From contig DAIDKP010000013.1 of NCBI GenBank assembly GCA_027449965.1, positions 124,001 to 188,000 of the forward strand: a stretch of DNA of 64,000 nucleotides. The letters run 5' to 3'. A model generated the notes under the pieces. That model was not told the DNA's origin and made no database searches. It worked only from the letters and a program-made list of their open reading frames with translations. Origin of the DNA: Acidobacteriaceae bacterium. Its GTDB lineage: Bacteria > Acidobacteriota > Terriglobia > Terriglobales > Acidobacteriaceae. The translations under genes and the position numbers were made by a program. Every line of letters starts with the position of its first letter. Positions within the stretch are counted from its first letter, which is position 1. Below are positions 61,829-64,000 of the stretch, piece by piece.

Positions 61829-64000
61829 TCACTCGGACTTCGCCATCGCTGCACCCATCCTGCGAATCGTCAGCACGGTAATATCGTCTTCCTGCCCGAA
61901 GTTCTGCGCCGTATCCGCGATAAAAAACGCCGACTCCGTGCTGATATTCCGGATACGGTCAAACCCGAACAATTCTCCCGTCGGTCGCCGCGCCTCGGCG
62001 ATCCCGTCCGATACCAGCAGCAATCGGTCGCCCGGATGCATATAGAGATACACTTCCTCGTACTGCGTCCCCGCCATCACGCCCAGCGGCAGTCCGCCCG
62101 GCATGTTGACCTCATGGCTATTCAGGTACGGTGCCGGATGTCCGGCGCTGGCCAGCGTCAGTTCGCCATCGGGCGCAAAATATGCCGCCTCGCACGTCGT
62201 AAAGCTGGCGCCGCCGGTCACCACCCGATTCAGCTCTGCCAGAATCTTCCCCGGCGAGGTCGCCCGCGTCAGTCGCAGTGCGCCCATCAGCATGGAGACG
62301 TTCATTGCCGCCTGCAATCCCTTGCCCGCCACATCGCCAATCACCACCAGCAGCCCGCCCTCGCTTGTCGGATGAATGTGGAAGAAATCACCACCCACCT
62401 CATTGGCCGGCGAATACACCGTATCCACCTCAAAGCCCGGAGTCTTCGGAGCCTCCAGTGGAATCATCACTTCCTGCACGCTGCGTGCCGCCGCCAGTTC
62501 GCTCGACGCGCGCTGCCGCTCCCGGTGAATTCGCTGGAAGCGCCCAAAAATGATAATCAGAATCACCACGATACCCAGAAAATCCGCCACATCCGAAACA
62601 TGCACCGGCACCGGCCCTGCGCGAAACGTCAGAGGAGACTCCATCGGAGTCGCTCTCAGGCTGGAAGCCGCCAGCGTCGAGGCCAATTCCACTGCGCCCA
62701 GCACGCTCAGCAGCAGCGGCAGCAGCAGCAGCGCAGCCTCAAAGTTTTTCTTCAGAGCCGCTCGCGTCAGTTGCCATCCCACAAACACCATCCACGCAAC
62801 AATCCAAGCCGTCGCAAATAGCGCTGAGAGCAGCCAGGCGAGAGCAATCCGCGTGCTCAGTTGAATCGTCATCAGCAACGGCGCAAAACTCAGCAGCAGC
62901 GGTGCCGAGTAGCGCAGCATCGCCACAAACCATCGCCGCTTCAGGTAAAGAAAACTGTAGAGGAACTCAAAGTAGAAATACGCTGAGATCAGCAGCAACT
63001 CTACCGTTGCGGCAAAGACTACCTTCTGCGTCTGGTATCCCATGCTGCCCAGATAGCCCACAAACGCCAGCGGCGCAATGAAAACCAGATGAACCCCCAG
63101 CCACAGATACTCCCGATGATCCCGCTGCGTCCAGAACAGCGCCAGCAGAAACACCGCCAGCAGCACCTTCAGCCCGCTGTCCACCAGGGTTGGCAGCCGC
63201 TCCATCAGCATCCTGTCGCGCCACACCTGCACATGCGCCGGCAGGTCGCTCGCCGCCCCCAGTTCAAACTTCCGATGCGCGAAAAATCCCGTATACGCAT
63301 CCAGACCCACGGGTGTAAACGGCGTTCTCACCGCCACCGTCATCACCGTCTCGTTGGCTGGAATCTCCACCGGATACAGCCGTGTCACCTGCTCCAGAGG
63401 ATCCGCCGGTCTTCCATGCAGGCTCATCGGCTGCACCAGTTTTCCGTCGATATACAGCTCCATGCCCACATCGCCGCTGAAGATCGCCACCTGCGAACTC
63501 CGCGAGACCGGCACCTCCACCATCAGAGCCAGCGGCTCGTGCTGCTGCGGTAGCTTCACCTTCAGCCGAAACCACGCATACGGCCGTCCGTGGTGATGCG
63601 GGTGCGAGGCCCCGTTCGCGCTCGGTGGTCGCGGCGTATTCTCCTCCTGGTCCGCCGCACTTTCGTCAATCTCGTCCAGCGCTTCCTTCGCATCGCGCAT
63701 GGGCCACTTCGAGTCGTCAAAGTTCACCGCCGCCGGATCCATCCCAGCCGCGATTCCCAGCCGCCAGTTTTTATCCAGCACCACCGGCGCGCCCATCTCC
63801 GTCGCATCAAAAAACGTCGCTTCGCCAGGCTTGGGAACTTCCCCTGTCGGCGGATGGATGCGCCCGCGCATCATGCGTACCACGCGCGGCGGCGCAGGAT
63901 GCTCCCCGCCGGAGTGGCTCCCATTCGCACCGCTCTGCTGCGCCACGGCAGACAAAGCCCACGCGCCTGTCAGCAGAGCCAACACGGCCCATGCCGCCCG
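61829..64000 (-). CDS. Membrane SpoIIE/PP2C-type serine phosphatase, 5' end beyond window
   Basis: At least 723 codons; the frame stays open to the window edge, with RAAWAVLALLTGAWALSAVA as the visible part of a signal peptide, so the true start lies outside. An extracytoplasmic sensor-like region (about 30-260, jelly-roll pattern) leads to seven hydrophobic helices (about 270-490), together resembling 7TMR-DISM receptors. The C-terminal PP2C/SpoIIE domain (about 515-710) has VYSPANEVGGDFF, VVIGDVAGKGLQAAM, LLLVSDGIAEA and EDDITVL metal motifs. It probably dephosphorylates an anti-anti-sigma factor in response to an outside signal; no such partner gene is in the window. Confidence 0.9.
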   Translation of the reverse strand, partial: RAAWAVLALLTGAWALSAVAQQSGANGSHSGGEHPAPPRVVRMMRGRIHPPTGEVPKPGEATFFDATEMGAPVVLDKNWRLGIAAGMDPAAVNFDDSKWPMRDAKEALDEIDESAADQEENTPRPPSANGASHPHHHGRPYAWFRLKVKLPQQHEPLALMVEVPVSRSSQVAIFSGDVGMELYIDGKLVQPMSLHGRPADPLEQVTRLYPVEIPANETVMTVAVRTPFTPVGLDAYTGFFAHRKFELGAASDLPAHVQVWRDRMLMERLPTLVDSGLKVLLAVFLLALFWTQRDHREYLWLGVHLVFIAPLAFVGYLGSMGYQTQKVVFAATVELLLISAYFYFEFLYSFLYLKRRWFVAMLRYSAPLLLSFAPLLMTIQLSTRIALAWLLSALFATAWIVAWMVFVGWQLTRAALKKNFEAALLLLPLLLSVLGAVELASTLAASSLRATPMESPLTFRAGPVPVHVSDVADFLGIVVILIIIFGRFQRIHRERQRASSELAAARSVQEVMIPLEAPKTPGFEVDTVYSPANEVGGDFFHIHPTSEGGLLVVIGDVAGKGLQAAMNVSMLMGALRLTRATSPGKILAELNRVVTGGASFTTCEAAYFAPDGELTLASAGHPAPYLNSHEVNMPGGLPLGVMAGTQYEEVYLYMHPGDRLLLVSDGIAEARRPTGELFGFDRIRNISTESAFFIADTAQNFGQEDDITVLTIRRMGAAMAKSE

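Overview
The window looks like a chromosomal segment of an acidobacterium (Acidobacteriota, Terriglobia-like). This is inferred from gene content: two Oar-type TonB-dependent receptors with an N-terminal carboxypeptidase-regulatory domain, a large S53 pro-kumamolisin peptidase with Ig-like repeats, many Sec-exported proteins of unknown function, HemQ-type haem synthesis in an organism that also has outer-membrane proteins, and a moderately high G+C sequence with G/C-ending codons. No rRNA, tRNA, CRISPR array, prophage or intact insertion sequence was recognised.

Layout. 1-4.8 kb: the distal part of the F1Fo ATP synthase operon (atpH tail, atpA, atpG, atpD, atpC) and its terminator. 4.9-5.7 kb: two small proteins of unknown role. 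6.0-9.6 kb: an A+T-richer TonB-dependent receptor followed by a 12-codon relic of a second receptor C-terminus. 9.6-14.8 kb: gpmI and eno (reverse), an exported repeat protein, and pyrE. 14.9-16.4 kb: a BrnT/BrnA toxin-antitoxin pair with a palindrome in its promoter, then a gene-poor stretch with stacked dyads. 16.3-25.5 kb: OmpA-like lipoprotein, uvrC, a degenerate receiver protein, a peptidoglycan-binding protein, an HtrA/Deg protease, an EamA transporter, a secreted amidohydrolase and an HTH-TOBE regulator. 25.6-33.7 kb: an outer-membrane protein, a YfcE-like phosphoesterase with a lone DppC-like permease, a CAP-domain protein, the S53 peptidase and an AhpD-like protein. 33.8-39.7 kb: FAD oxidoreductase, tatA-tatC-glutaminyl cyclase operon, TerC and an ATP-grasp protein. 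39.8-44.1 kb: a second TonB-dependent receptor with an exported DUF5666-like protein upstream. 44.3-50.7 kb: a tightly overlapping reverse operon mutS-nagZ-anmK-peptide-binding lipoprotein. 50.9-54.8 kb: hemX-hemA-hemC-hemD, convergent with hemQ-nth. 56.5-64 kb: DedA protein, inositol-phosphate synthase, a six-repeat kelch lipoprotein, a cold-shock/YbjQ-like/membrane fusion protein, a Phd-like orphan antitoxin, and a membrane SpoIIE-type phosphatase that runs off the window end.

How genes work together. The atp genes build the catalytic F1 sector. The hem genes make tetrapyrrole from glutamyl-tRNA as far as uroporphyrinogen III, and HemQ points to the coproporphyrin-dependent ending. nagZ and anmK form a cell-wall recycling pair. 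tatA and tatC form a minimal twin-arginine translocase. Many overlaps are ATGA or GTGA, so translational coupling is common. Several genes lack a Shine-Dalgarno sequence and instead have a TANNNT hexamer 6-9 nt before the start codon, which suggests leaderless mRNAs.

Most unusual points: the cold-shock/YbjQ-like/membrane fusion, the Phd-like antitoxin abutting a SpoIIE phosphatase, the relic receptor tail after an A+T-rich receptor, a perfect 23-bp inverted-repeat terminator, and a stack of five dyads behind the OmpA-like gene. No clearly new multi-gene system could be demonstrated from sequence alone.
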